From Candidatus Thorarchaeota archaeon (lineage in GTDB: Archaea; Asgardarchaeota; Thorarchaeia; Thorarchaeales; Thorarchaeaceae): 18,079 nt of DNA. Shown here piece after piece: positions 1 through 7,500 of this stretch. Location of the stretch: assembly GCA_016839345.1 (NCBI GenBank), contig JAEOUL010000264.1:1-18079 (forward strand). Direction: 5' to 3'. Each line of letters starts with the position of its first letter. Position 1 is the first letter of the stretch. The notes under the pieces were generated by a model, which ran no database searches, was not told the origin of the DNA, and saw only the letters and a program-made list of their open reading frames with translations. Made by a program: the position numbers and the translations under genes.

Positions 1-26
1 TCGAAAGAGAGACCTCCCAAAACTGA

Positions 27-407
27 TTATTTCTTCTTCTTCTTTGTGGTTTTTTTCTTTGGTTTCGTTGAGCTGCCACCATCGATTCGATCCATGATTA
101 GAAATGGATTGCCAAGATTTGAAACTCCTGTTTCGACAATGTGTACAGTAGGAACAGGGTATCCAATCTCCAGAAGGCGCTTCATTATGGATGCTTCCTT
201 TTGCGCTTTTACTTCAGCGTAGGTTCCAGGATAGATCCGAGCCACAAGTTTCTGGAGTTGTCTTTCTCCATTCAATCTCCATTCGAAGTCAAAGGATAGA
301 ATTTCAGTTTCCCAGCCAATAGTTATATTCTGAAGATTCTGAATTTGAATATCATCACGATCAGGATAGTACGAAATGAGATACTTGAGAAGGTAGGCTT
401 CATCCAT
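27..407 (-). CDS. Truncated APH-like kinase N-lobe with lysine-rich tail
   Basis: A 126-residue protein. Residues about 25-112 resemble the N-lobe of aminoglycoside phosphotransferase / choline-kinase-type enzymes: a nucleotide-loop-like segment around GWETEI, the beta-strand LVARIYPG where the ATP-contacting basic residue normally sits, a helix with Glu (KEASIMKRLLEIGYPVP), and a hinge-like strand FLIMDRIDGG. The protein stops at the hinge: the C-lobe with its catalytic HGD and metal-binding motifs is absent, and residues about 114-126 are almost only Lys and Thr. Full family members are usually 250-350 residues. It therefore cannot be an active phosphotransferase alone. Either it is a decayed or internally deleted gene that kept a native lysine tail, or a genuine small protein. 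The start is ATG; an in-frame stop lies about ten codons upstream. It is divergent from the MFS gene. The fold assignment is moderately sure, the function unknown. Confidence 0.6.
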   Translation of the reverse strand: MDEAYLLKYLISYYPDRDDIQIQNLQNITIGWETEILSFDFEWRLNGERQLQKLVARIYPGTYAEVKAQKEASIMKRLLEIGYPVPTVHIVETGVSNLGNPFLIMDRIDGGSSTKPKKKTTKKKKK

Positions 408-523
408 CGGGTGACACTCTTCTCTTCGAATATTCTAGGAAATATCACATTTTCGTTTTGAGGAACCTTGATTAGTAGAATCTATTTTCCTCAGTTTCAA
501 ACCACATTAAAGAGCGCATCTTC
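408..523. promoter_or_regulatory. Divergent intergenic promoter region
   Basis: This 116-bp gap separates the divergently transcribed kinase fragment and MFS gene, so both promoters should lie here. Reading the minus strand, TGATATTTCC at about 440-450 is a plausible TATA element roughly 35-40 nt before the kinase-fragment start. On the plus strand only weak AT-rich candidates are seen around 478-490. No convincing Shine-Dalgarno is present directly before either ATG. The assignment is by position and base composition only. Confidence 0.35.
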
Positions 524-1738
524 ATGACACAACAAGATACAGTGGCGATGCCTACGTCATCCTCTAGTACAAGGCAAATAGTCCTACTAGGAGTATTAAC
601 ATTATTTGCAATCACAGCTGCAGCGATTCTTCATGTGAATCAACCTGAATTCATTCGAGATAGGTGGATAGGAATATCAGATTTTGAGTACTCGCTCTTT
701 GATACAACTCTGTACCTTTCCTATCTTATAGTAGGGATAACAACAGGTGTGTTCTCAGATCGGTGGGCAAAGCGGCGAATCTTTGTTATGGCCGGTGCTT
801 CAGGGTCAGTTGTCTTCTACTTGCTGATGACAACAACACTCTCTTATCCACTTCTCCTGGTCTATCGATTTCTTCAAGGTTCATTCACTGTCATGGCTTG
901 GCAGACCTTTATGACCCTAGCAATCGATTTCTCAGAGAATCACAACCGTGGAAGAAACATGGGTATTTTCGGAGCATTTCTCGCCATTGCAATGGGACTT
1001 GGTCCTGCAGCTGGTGGATTCATAGCTGCTCTTGGCGTATTCTTTCCGTACTATGTAGCTGCAGGTCTAAACATAGTTGTTCTGGCAATCGCCATTCCTA
1101 GTTTGAAAGACCCAATAATTCCAAAAGTAAGACCAACATTGACTGAGAGTTTCACAATCGCACGAAAGAGTCCGGAACTAGTTGTACCAGGCATTTTCAA
1201 TCTCTTTGATAGACTCCACATTGGGTTCATATTGACAGCTCTTCCATTCTTCCTCTCCGTTAGTTTGGGTCTAGATGAGTCATTAAGAGGTATTTCACTT
1301 GCGATCTTCGCTACGCCCTTTATCATTCTTCAATACCCAATGGGGAAGCTATCAGACAAATACGGCAGATTTCGTCAGCTAGTAGTTGGTAGTCTTGGAT
1401 ATGGAATTGTTATTTCTATCATTGGATACATTGGTACAATCGGATTCAGTCTATTACTCGTCATGCTTGCGATTCTAGGTCTCTTTGCAGGGATAACATC
1501 TCCTCCTTCTATGGCTCTAGTCGGTGATGTAGTAGGTCAGGAAGATTCTGCAATGGGGATGGGTTTCTTCAATTTCCTCGGGAATTTAGGAATCACAATT
1601 GGTCCATTAACATTCGGAGTCCTGAATCCGATCATTGGTATGGAGAATGCTTTTGTTGTGGTTGGACTCTTCGAGCTTGTTACATTGATGTTCAATATTA
1701 TACTGGTGAGAACCGTATTCAAGGGTAGAATCAGATAG
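524..1738 (+). CDS. MFS transporter (major facilitator superfamily)
   Basis: A 404-residue polytopic membrane protein with the pattern of 12 hydrophobic helices in two halves. The MFS signature (motif A, Gly-x-x-x-Asp-Arg with basic residues) is seen between helices 2 and 3 as GVFSDRWAKRR at about residues 77-87, and again in the matching loop of the second half as GKLSDKYGRFR at about 273-283. A short hydrophilic N-terminus rich in Ser and Thr precedes helix 1, and a cytoplasmic-type linker (about residues 193-212) joins the two six-helix bundles. Length is normal for the family. The cargo cannot be told from sequence; the overall look is of a drug/metabolite:proton antiporter-type MFS. A membrane-anchored methyltransferase follows 19 bp downstream, suggesting co-transcription. 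Start ATG at 524 has no obvious Shine-Dalgarno. Confidence 0.88.
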   Translation: MTQQDTVAMPTSSSSTRQIVLLGVLTLFAITAAAILHVNQPEFIRDRWIGISDFEYSLFDTTLYLSYLIVGITTGVFSDRWAKRRIFVMAGASGSVVFYLLMTTTLSYPLLLVYRFLQGSFTVMAWQTFMTLAIDFSENHNRGRNMGIFGAFLAIAMGLGPAAGGFIAALGVFFPYYVAAGLNIVVLAIAIPSLKDPIIPKVRPTLTESFTIARKSPELVVPGIFNLFDRLHIGFILTALPFFLSVSLGLDESLRGISLAIFATPFIILQYPMGKLSDKYGRFRQLVVGSLGYGIVISIIGYIGTIGFSLLLVMLAILGLFAGITSPPSMALVGDVVGQEDSAMGMGFFNFLGNLGITIGPLTFGVLNPIIGMENAFVVVGLFELVTLMFNIILVRTVFKGRIR

Positions 1739-1757
1739 AAGATAGATGTGATGAATA

Positions 1758-2282
1758 ATGCAGTCAGTTGATTGGGTTCTAATACTCGCAATAGAGATCT
1801 GCATTGTTATTTTCGTCTCCTGGATAGCATGGTCAGGGGTTGTCGGAGCTCCATGGGTACCAACACCCAATAAGAGAGTAAGGTCCATGCTTGAGATTGC
1901 CAAGGTTAGCAGTAGTGACATACTCTACGATTTGGGTTCTGGCGATGGACGAATAATCGTCATGGCTGGGCGAGAATTTGGTGCAACATCAATTGGAATT
2001 GAGATTGACCCTCTCAGATTGTTGTGGTCCAGACTCAAAATCAGACGTCATGGATTGAAGGAAAAAGTCAGAGTAATCAGAGGGAATTTCTTTAACATCA
2101 ACTTGGCCAACGCTACAGTGGTTTCACTATATCAGGGCTATATAATCAACAAGAAGATTCGTGACAAACTTGCAAAAGAACTGAAACCTGGAACTCGAGT
2201 GGTTTCATATCGTTTCATTCTAGATGGATGGACTCCCGTGAAAACAGATGAGGATAACTCAATTTACTTATACGTAGTCTGA
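1758..2282 (+). CDS. Membrane-anchored aKMT4-like SAM methyltransferase
   Basis: A 174-residue protein. Residues about 6-28 form one hydrophobic helix, followed by WVPTP and a class I SAM-dependent methyltransferase domain. Motif I is YDLGSGDGR (residues 57-65), the acidic end of strand 2 is GIEID (E82), and a later strand contains RGNFFNI (108-114). The run PTP, MLEIAKV, YDLGSGDGR, GNFF, ATVVSLY, KELKPGTRVVS and YLYV follows the layout of the crenarchaeal protein lysine methyltransferase aKMT4 and its relatives (established knowledge recalled, not searched). That family is normally soluble, so the N-terminal helix is notable and would hold the catalytic domain at the cytoplasmic membrane face. 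The likely role is protein (lysine) methylation; substrate unknown. It follows the MFS gene by 19 bp and is probably in the same operon. A different small-substrate methyltransferase is possible. Confidence 0.72.
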   Translation: MQSVDWVLILAIEICIVIFVSWIAWSGVVGAPWVPTPNKRVRSMLEIAKVSSSDILYDLGSGDGRIIVMAGREFGATSIGIEIDPLRLLWSRLKIRRHGLKEKVRVIRGNFFNINLANATVVSLYQGYIINKKIRDKLAKELKPGTRVVSYRFILDGWTPVKTDEDNSIYLYVV

Positions 2283-2527
2283 CAGAGATTCATCCGACTT
2301 TGGCCAACTTTGTAGACTTCTTTCGAATTTTCTCACTGCTGACCTCTGCATAGATACCATCGGGATTGTGATCAGAAATACCTCAGTATACCTATTCCCT
2401 GAAAATTGTTTATCGATATCAAGTGATAAATCATTTTGATAAGATGAAACTACCCAACTTGAAGGAGAACAAAACTAAATAGAAAGTACATTGTTGGTAA
2501 TTACTTCGTGATTTGTGAGGAGGTTTA
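2283..2527. other. Intergenic region: T-rich 3' end and weak promoter
   Basis: This 245-bp gap holds a T-rich stretch at about 2318-2333, suitable for archaeal U-tract termination after the methyltransferase. A 6-bp inverted repeat TTTATC...GATAAA (2409-2414 and 2425-2430, 10-nt loop) lies further on, with TGATAA repeated at 2438-2442. An AT-rich element at about 2472-2481 could be the TATA of the downstream membrane protein. No small gene or structured RNA is recognised. Confidence 0.3.
2515..2524 (+). promoter_or_regulatory. Strong Shine-Dalgarno, start ambiguous between GTG and TTG
   Basis: GTGAGGAGGT is an almost full anti-16S match. It lies only 3 nt before GTG (2528) but 6 nt before TTG (2531), so TTG at codon 2 may be the real start of the following gene. 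Confidence 0.6.
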
Positions 2528-3838
2528 GTGTTGCGCAGGAAATGGACTCCCATTATCTTACAGACTGGATTTCTCTATGACTACCGATACACTGCTGTAA
2601 TGGTGGCTATCGTTACTTTGGCGGGTATCATTGTATCAATTCCATACGGTGTCACAATTCACCTTTTCCTCGATCCATGGACGTACCTGTGGTTTATTGT
2701 CTGGTTAGGAACAACGTTCTTTGTTAGACAGGCTGTGAGAGGTCTTGTATGTCTTTTTGGTGTTCCTGAAGAAGAGGAATACAAAGCGTTTTACTCACCC
2801 GAAAAAATAACGGACCATAAGTGTGTAGGCGATTTCGATGCATATTCAATTGTAGCGAAACAATATCACTCACCTACGACTGGAAAGAAAGTTCCTCGCC
2901 TCCTTCGAGCACTCTTTGATAATGATAATAATTTTGAAAAATTTAGAGATGAAGTTAGTGATTCCCTCTTTTCGATAAGGGAGATTCCAATAGGAATTGT
3001 AGCGTTTTGTCTCTTTTTCTTGATGTGGTGGGGTCCAACATCAATTCCATGGGATCTTTATGGAGAAATGGGACCTCTGATAGATGCTCATTGGTGGTTC
3101 ACAACAGCTTTCTGGTTCTTCGAGTGTCTATTGTTCGCCTCTTTCTTCAACATCTACTATGCAATGTTAAAAGGGACTCATCTGCTTGGTAAAGGTCCAA
3201 ACGGTCCAGAGGGTCTTCTAATCAATGATTATCTGAAATTTCTGGACAGTGATGTGAAAGATGGTGTCATTAGTAAGGTTGATGACGACATACAAGATTT
3301 TGATACATTCATTCAACTTACAAAACCTATTGGTGATGTGTTTTCAAACGTCACACTCGGATTAATTGCAGTTCTCATCGTCATAGACATTTATTGGACA
3401 GTTTACAATTTAATCAACAGCGTTCCTCTCGAACCAATTGCAATGTTCTACCCGTTCTTTGGAATGGGTCTTGCTGCACTCATGTTCATAGTCCCGCAAT
3501 TTAGTGTTCATAGAACACTGGAAGCCTATAAGACATTGATTATTGAGCGGCTAATCAGAAGCAGAATGATCACTAATGCTCGTCTTATCCAAGGAACTTC
3601 TAATCTACCATCAGACATGAAAAGTACGAGGGAATTCAATAGAAGGTTGAAACCGTTGGAACCATTTATTCGTCTCCATAAAACTGCTCTTGACACCTTG
3701 GACTCCATGATTGAAAAACTCCAAAATACATCAACTTGGACGTTCAATATATCTACACTCTCCAAGCTCTCATTTCCAGTTGTATTTGAAGCCATATTGA
3801 AAGTGGCAGAGTATGTTCTACGTGGTGTTGGAGGGTGA
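2528..3838 (+). CDS. Six-helix membrane protein of unknown family
   Basis: A 436-residue protein I do not recognise. Hydrophobic segments at about residues 20-43, 48-74, 150-170, 187-212, 274-296 and 304-325 suggest six membrane helices. Between helices 2 and 3 is a soluble loop of about 75 residues starting with an acidic patch (PEEEEYKAFYSPE). Between helices 4 and 5 a second soluble loop of about 60 residues is acidic (DSDVKDG, DDDIQDFD). After the last helix comes VPQFSVHRTLEAYKTL (about 320-336) and a long charged, probably alpha-helical cytoplasmic tail of about 100 residues. The placement of a His-Arg and helix directly after the last membrane segment resembles uncharacterised archaeal membrane proteins, but that does not give a function. 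A possible sensor, scaffold or channel role is only speculation. The gene has a strong Shine-Dalgarno and is probably transcribed alone. Confidence 0.7.
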   Translation: MLRRKWTPIILQTGFLYDYRYTAVMVAIVTLAGIIVSIPYGVTIHLFLDPWTYLWFIVWLGTTFFVRQAVRGLVCLFGVPEEEEYKAFYSPEKITDHKCVGDFDAYSIVAKQYHSPTTGKKVPRLLRALFDNDNNFEKFRDEVSDSLFSIREIPIGIVAFCLFFLMWWGPTSIPWDLYGEMGPLIDAHWWFTTAFWFFECLLFASFFNIYYAMLKGTHLLGKGPNGPEGLLINDYLKFLDSDVKDGVISKVDDDIQDFDTFIQLTKPIGDVFSNVTLGLIAVLIVIDIYWTVYNLINSVPLEPIAMFYPFFGMGLAALMFIVPQFSVHRTLEAYKTLIIERLIRSRMITNARLIQGTSNLPSDMKSTREFNRRLKPLEPFIRLHKTALDTLDSMIEKLQNTSTWTFNISTLSKLSFPVVFEAILKVAEYVLRGVGG

Positions 3839-3855
3839 TAGGTTTTAATCTATCA
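3836..3855 (+). repeat. Short inverted repeat over the stop codon
   Basis: TGATAG (3836-3841) and CTATCA (3850-3855) form a perfect 6-bp stem around an 8-nt loop and include the stop codon of the membrane-protein gene. It is AU-rich and weak; it may protect or pause the transcript end, or be chance. Confidence 0.3.
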
Positions 3856-3972
3856 TGTCTGATGATCTAATACATCTGGTTCTATGACACTTCTGAGATG
3901 TATGCAGAATACTAGGATATAGTGCCTTCCTCAAAAGCTTGAAGAGCTGGATCAATCACCTGTAGTAAAATT

Positions 3973-4007
3973 GGCTGTGACTTCGATATTCGAAATCAGC
4001 CTTCTTT
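3973..4007 (+). terminator. Imperfect hairpin followed by T-rich run
   Basis: GGC-TGA-TTCGA (3973-3986, with a 2-nt bulge and one mismatch) pairs with TCGAA-TCA-GCC (3990-4001) around a 3-base loop, then TTCTTT follows. It lies about 135 bp after the membrane-protein stop and before the next gene's promoter, so it could end that transcript. Confidence 0.4.
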
Positions 4008-4097
4008 AGTGTGGAAGAATAGAGTGCCTTTCAAAAGAAAAGCGAAGACTTTTACTAGTATTTACCAATAAGTCCTTAGGTTAAACTGCGGAAATTA

Positions 4098-4541
4098 ATG
4101 GCAAGTAGAAGAGAAACTGCTGCCAAGTGGGATAGGGTAAAGATGAGTACGACTTGGTTCATAGCAAAAGAGTATCTTAAGAGACTGGAGATTAATTTTG
4201 AAGAGCATGGTAGGAAGACCTTCAGTCTGTACCCGTACGGACCAACTGAAGCCAAGGTGATTGAAGTATTTCCAGGCAAAAACTGGATTACTCTCACCAC
4301 ACGACTCATGGACCTTTCAGATATCCCAGCTAGAAGTAGGAAGGGAATTTACGAGAAGCTACTGAAGTCAAACGCAACTCTTGTGGAAGTGAACTTTGGT
4401 CTTGACAAAAAGGACTGTCTGATGATCCGCAATGCGATTCCAGTCACAGGAATCTCTTATGATCTCTTCAACTGCACATACGAAGCCCATCTTGCAGGAG
4501 TCAAATTTTTCCACGAAAAACTCAAACCTCAATTGATTTGA
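4098..4541 (+). CDS. YbjN/CesT-fold-like small protein
   Basis: A 147-residue soluble protein with no signal peptide or membrane helix. The pattern from about residue 70 on (MDLSDIPARSRKGIYEKLLKS, then a strand pair with NFGLDKKDCLMIRNAIPVTGIS, then a C-terminal helix ending in EKLKPQL) resembles the YbjN / class I type III secretion chaperone fold, in which a helix ending in 'LL..N' is followed by antiparallel strands and a long last helix. In that fold the protein is usually a homodimer that binds a partner protein. There is no catalytic motif. Its neighbours give no clear partner: it converges on the giant surface-protein gene. Start ATG 4098 has only a weak Shine-Dalgarno; ATG 4143 (Met16) is an alternative with AGGG nearby. 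The fold call is tentative. Confidence 0.5.
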   Translation: MASRRETAAKWDRVKMSTTWFIAKEYLKRLEINFEEHGRKTFSLYPYGPTEAKVIEVFPGKNWITLTTRLMDLSDIPARSRKGIYEKLLKSNATLVEVNFGLDKKDCLMIRNAIPVTGISYDLFNCTYEAHLAGVKFFHEKLKPQLI

Positions 4542-4553
4542 TTTTCTGAATAT

Positions 4554-4583
4554 AAAAAAGAGTAGAGCGGGCAGTAAGCCCGC
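4554..4583 (-). terminator. GC-rich hairpin terminator of the giant surface-protein gene
   Basis: GCGGGC (4567-4572) and GCCCGC (4578-4583) form a perfect 6-bp all-GC stem with the 5-nt loop AGTAA. Read on the minus strand, a run of six T (complement of 4554-4559) follows seven bases after the stem. It lies 10 bp after the stop of the 2227-residue gene and between two convergent genes, so it probably ends the minus-strand transcript and may also block read-through from the plus strand. Confidence 0.72.
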
Positions 4584-4592
4584 ATAGTTATT

Positions 4593-7500
4593 CTATCTAC
4601 GTCGTCGAACTCCAAGAATCAGTACGAGCACAACTAGGGTTCCAAAGGCACCATAGACCATGAGCATGGTTTCACGATCTTCAGGACTTGGACCTGTAGG
4701 TGTTGGCGTTGGAGTTGGTTCTGGTGTGGTTGTTGTAGTTGGTGTGACTGGAGAATCAGAAACAATGTAGAAGTCTTCTTCCGATATTGCTTCATTTCCA
4801 ATACCATCATATGCAACTATACGATAGGTTACAGTTACACCATCAGCCTGAGCTGGAATTATACCACTCCATGTGTCACCAACATTTGTCATTGTGACAT
4901 TGTTCCAAGCTCCTGAATCGATTCTATATTGCAATGTTGCACTGCTGACCCCGGATATGTCCAAGATATCAGATGACACAGTGACTGAATCACTCGATGT
5001 CGGACTGATTGGATTGCGATCTACAAATGCAATTGATGGACCAAAAGTATCAGCAGTTCCACCACTGGCAAAAATGAATTGCGCAGGTGTACTCTGTGCA
5101 AAGTTACCATCAATATCCCATGCAGTGACATAATAAGGCACAATTGTAGTTGGTGCATGGGTGGGGATAATTCCTGTCCATTCACCAGCTGAAAATGACA
5201 TGGGCACATTGTAGGTTCCACTAGAATTGGAGTAGGTCAACACCACATTTGATATTCCTGATCCTCCAGTGTCTGATACAATAACTGTGATAGTTGCAAT
5301 CTCACCATATATCCCAGTACCGTTGACAATACTGAGAGTATCAATTGTTGGGTCAATGTTATCCCTGAAGATAAACACTCGAGGTGTAGACACACCAACA
5401 TTTCCAGCATTATCCTTAGCAATTATCTGATAATTGAATGTGTAGCTGGCATCCTCCGTTCTGTGTATATCTACTATCCAGCGTTCCAACACCTCGTTGA
5501 ATGTCATAGTGTGATTTTGACCTGAATCGATATCGTGAACTTTAACTGATGCAATATCTGAACCTCCAGCATCTATAACATGAGCCTGTATTCTCACATA
5601 GTCGCCCAAGGCGTCAGGATAATGAGCAGCTGTGATACTAGCAAACTCTGGGGCCGTGGTATCAGTAGTTCCATGTGAAATATATCCAACAAAGATGGGA
5701 TCAACCACAACTGCATAACCATCCCATTGGGGGAATCCAATTACAGTAAAGAATTGTGTTGAGGCAATAGAGAATGTTGTGGCGGATTTGCCACCACCGG
5801 ATACGTAGATTGCACTGAAAGCATCCAATGGAACTGTCTGCGCATCTACAAATGTTGGATATGAGGTGTTCTTAGACCAATCGTAGGGCGTACCACCCAA
5901 ACTCATCAGAGCCACATTGCTTAATCCACCAGTCATGGTAAAGTTCGATGATGGTGCTGCGAGGTTGTTTGTAACTGGTCGGTTGTAGTCATCAAGGTAG
6001 GTTGCACTCACTGAATCCCCAGTACTATTCAGGATTGTGAGATCACTGAAGAAGGAAACAGCAAGACTACGGCCCTCTAGAACATTTACACCTCCAGGAG
6101 TATACATGTCCCAATCACCAACACCAATATCAAACTTCACTCCAGCAATATTCACAGTTTCGTTGAGTTCACCAGTGAAATGGACGTCAATTGTGAACTC
6201 CTCAGTTAGGCACTGAGTTGGTCGCTCATCGAATGATGAAAAGTCAGAACCATAATACTGGCCATCATACCAATCGAAGTAAGACCAGTCTCCAAATGGA
6301 AATACCTCTCCTGTGACATTTATGAAGGTGACACCAAAGTCTATCGTTTCATTGACGCTTCTATAGACAGTGTCGTTTGCATTGTAGTTGCCCCACGCCT
6401 CTCCAGGAGTCGTGAAGTTAACGGAAAGTACATCAATAGGCATCCAGTAGTGAGATAGTTCAGCATCACCAAGAGATTCTGATGAGATATCCATGAAATT
6501 GTCACTATCAGTGTCATTCCAAGCAAACATCCCAGCATACTGGTATGCTAGATTGATATCTAGAAGATCAGTTCCATTGTTGGCTGGAGTGTTGTAGGAC
6601 TCCTCGAGCTCCCACCAGAGCCAGCTCCACTCTTGAGACCCTTCTGGCACCCAGTCCCAGCCCTCGTCAATTGCCCGCTGAAGGAGATCTGCAGAAGTAA
6701 AGTTCTCAGCCATCCAAGCAATGTTCCAGTATCCTGGCTTGGGATTTCCCCATGCATCAAACAAAATGCTATTGACACTAGCAAACTCTTCAGGTGTCAA
6801 AGTAGCACCTGTATCAGCTTTTGTCCAGATGTAGGTATCCGCCCACGAGAATGTCCAATTGAAAGTGACCATTCCAGTGAATGAGTGCAGGTAAAACTCG
6901 TCTGCCCATGTGTTGTTATTAGGCTCCCAGAAGATAGTCACGTCAAGGTACTCGTGAGTGATATTGTAGAAATCAGTGGATGTATGATACTCTTTGATGA
7001 AGTACTGATCATAGGTTGTTTCGAGATTACCATCCAAGTCAATAGCACCTGTTAACGGATTCATTAACCATAGTTCCACATCCCACATTCCCCATCTGGG
7101 CGCACCACTAATGATCGAATACTGTGACCTAACTATCGACACTGGTAGAGGAGCATAATCCAACTTCTTCGAATATCCCTCGAAAGTGTACGCCTTGTAG
7201 ATCATGTCGGACCTACCAGTTATGTTGTACCAAATTCCCATGTTTAAGAACTGTGACGCAGGGAAGTTGTAGCGGTAACTCTCAGGTGTGTAGAAGAGGG
7301 GTACAACCTCGTATCTGCTACCATTCATAGCCTGGAGGAAATGATACTGCTGTACTCGTACATTATCCCATGGATTAGGTGGATAATCACGCCACTCAAA
7401 GCCATCCCACCAATATGATGGAACCATAAATTGAGTGACATTGATATCTTGACCTAGGAACCAGAATGATCCATCTGATGGATATCCTGTGACATTGTAT

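Noticed and set aside
27..62. TTC/TTT-rich simple repeat
   Set aside because: It is the coding sequence of the lysine tail (AAG/AAA codons on the minus strand), not a separate repeat element.
763..1101. Second open frame inside the MFS gene
   Set aside because: Composition is Ser/Cys/Trp-rich and unlike a folded protein; the overlapping frame has clear MFS motifs.
2283..2527. Possible tRNA or small RNA in the intergenic gap
   Set aside because: No cloverleaf, no GTTC-like T-loop with matching stems and no GC-rich structured block were found.
4690..4745. GTTGG/GGTGT-rich microsatellite-like tract
   Set aside because: It encodes the Pro/Thr stalk of the giant surface protein; codon usage varies between units, so it is protein-level low complexity.
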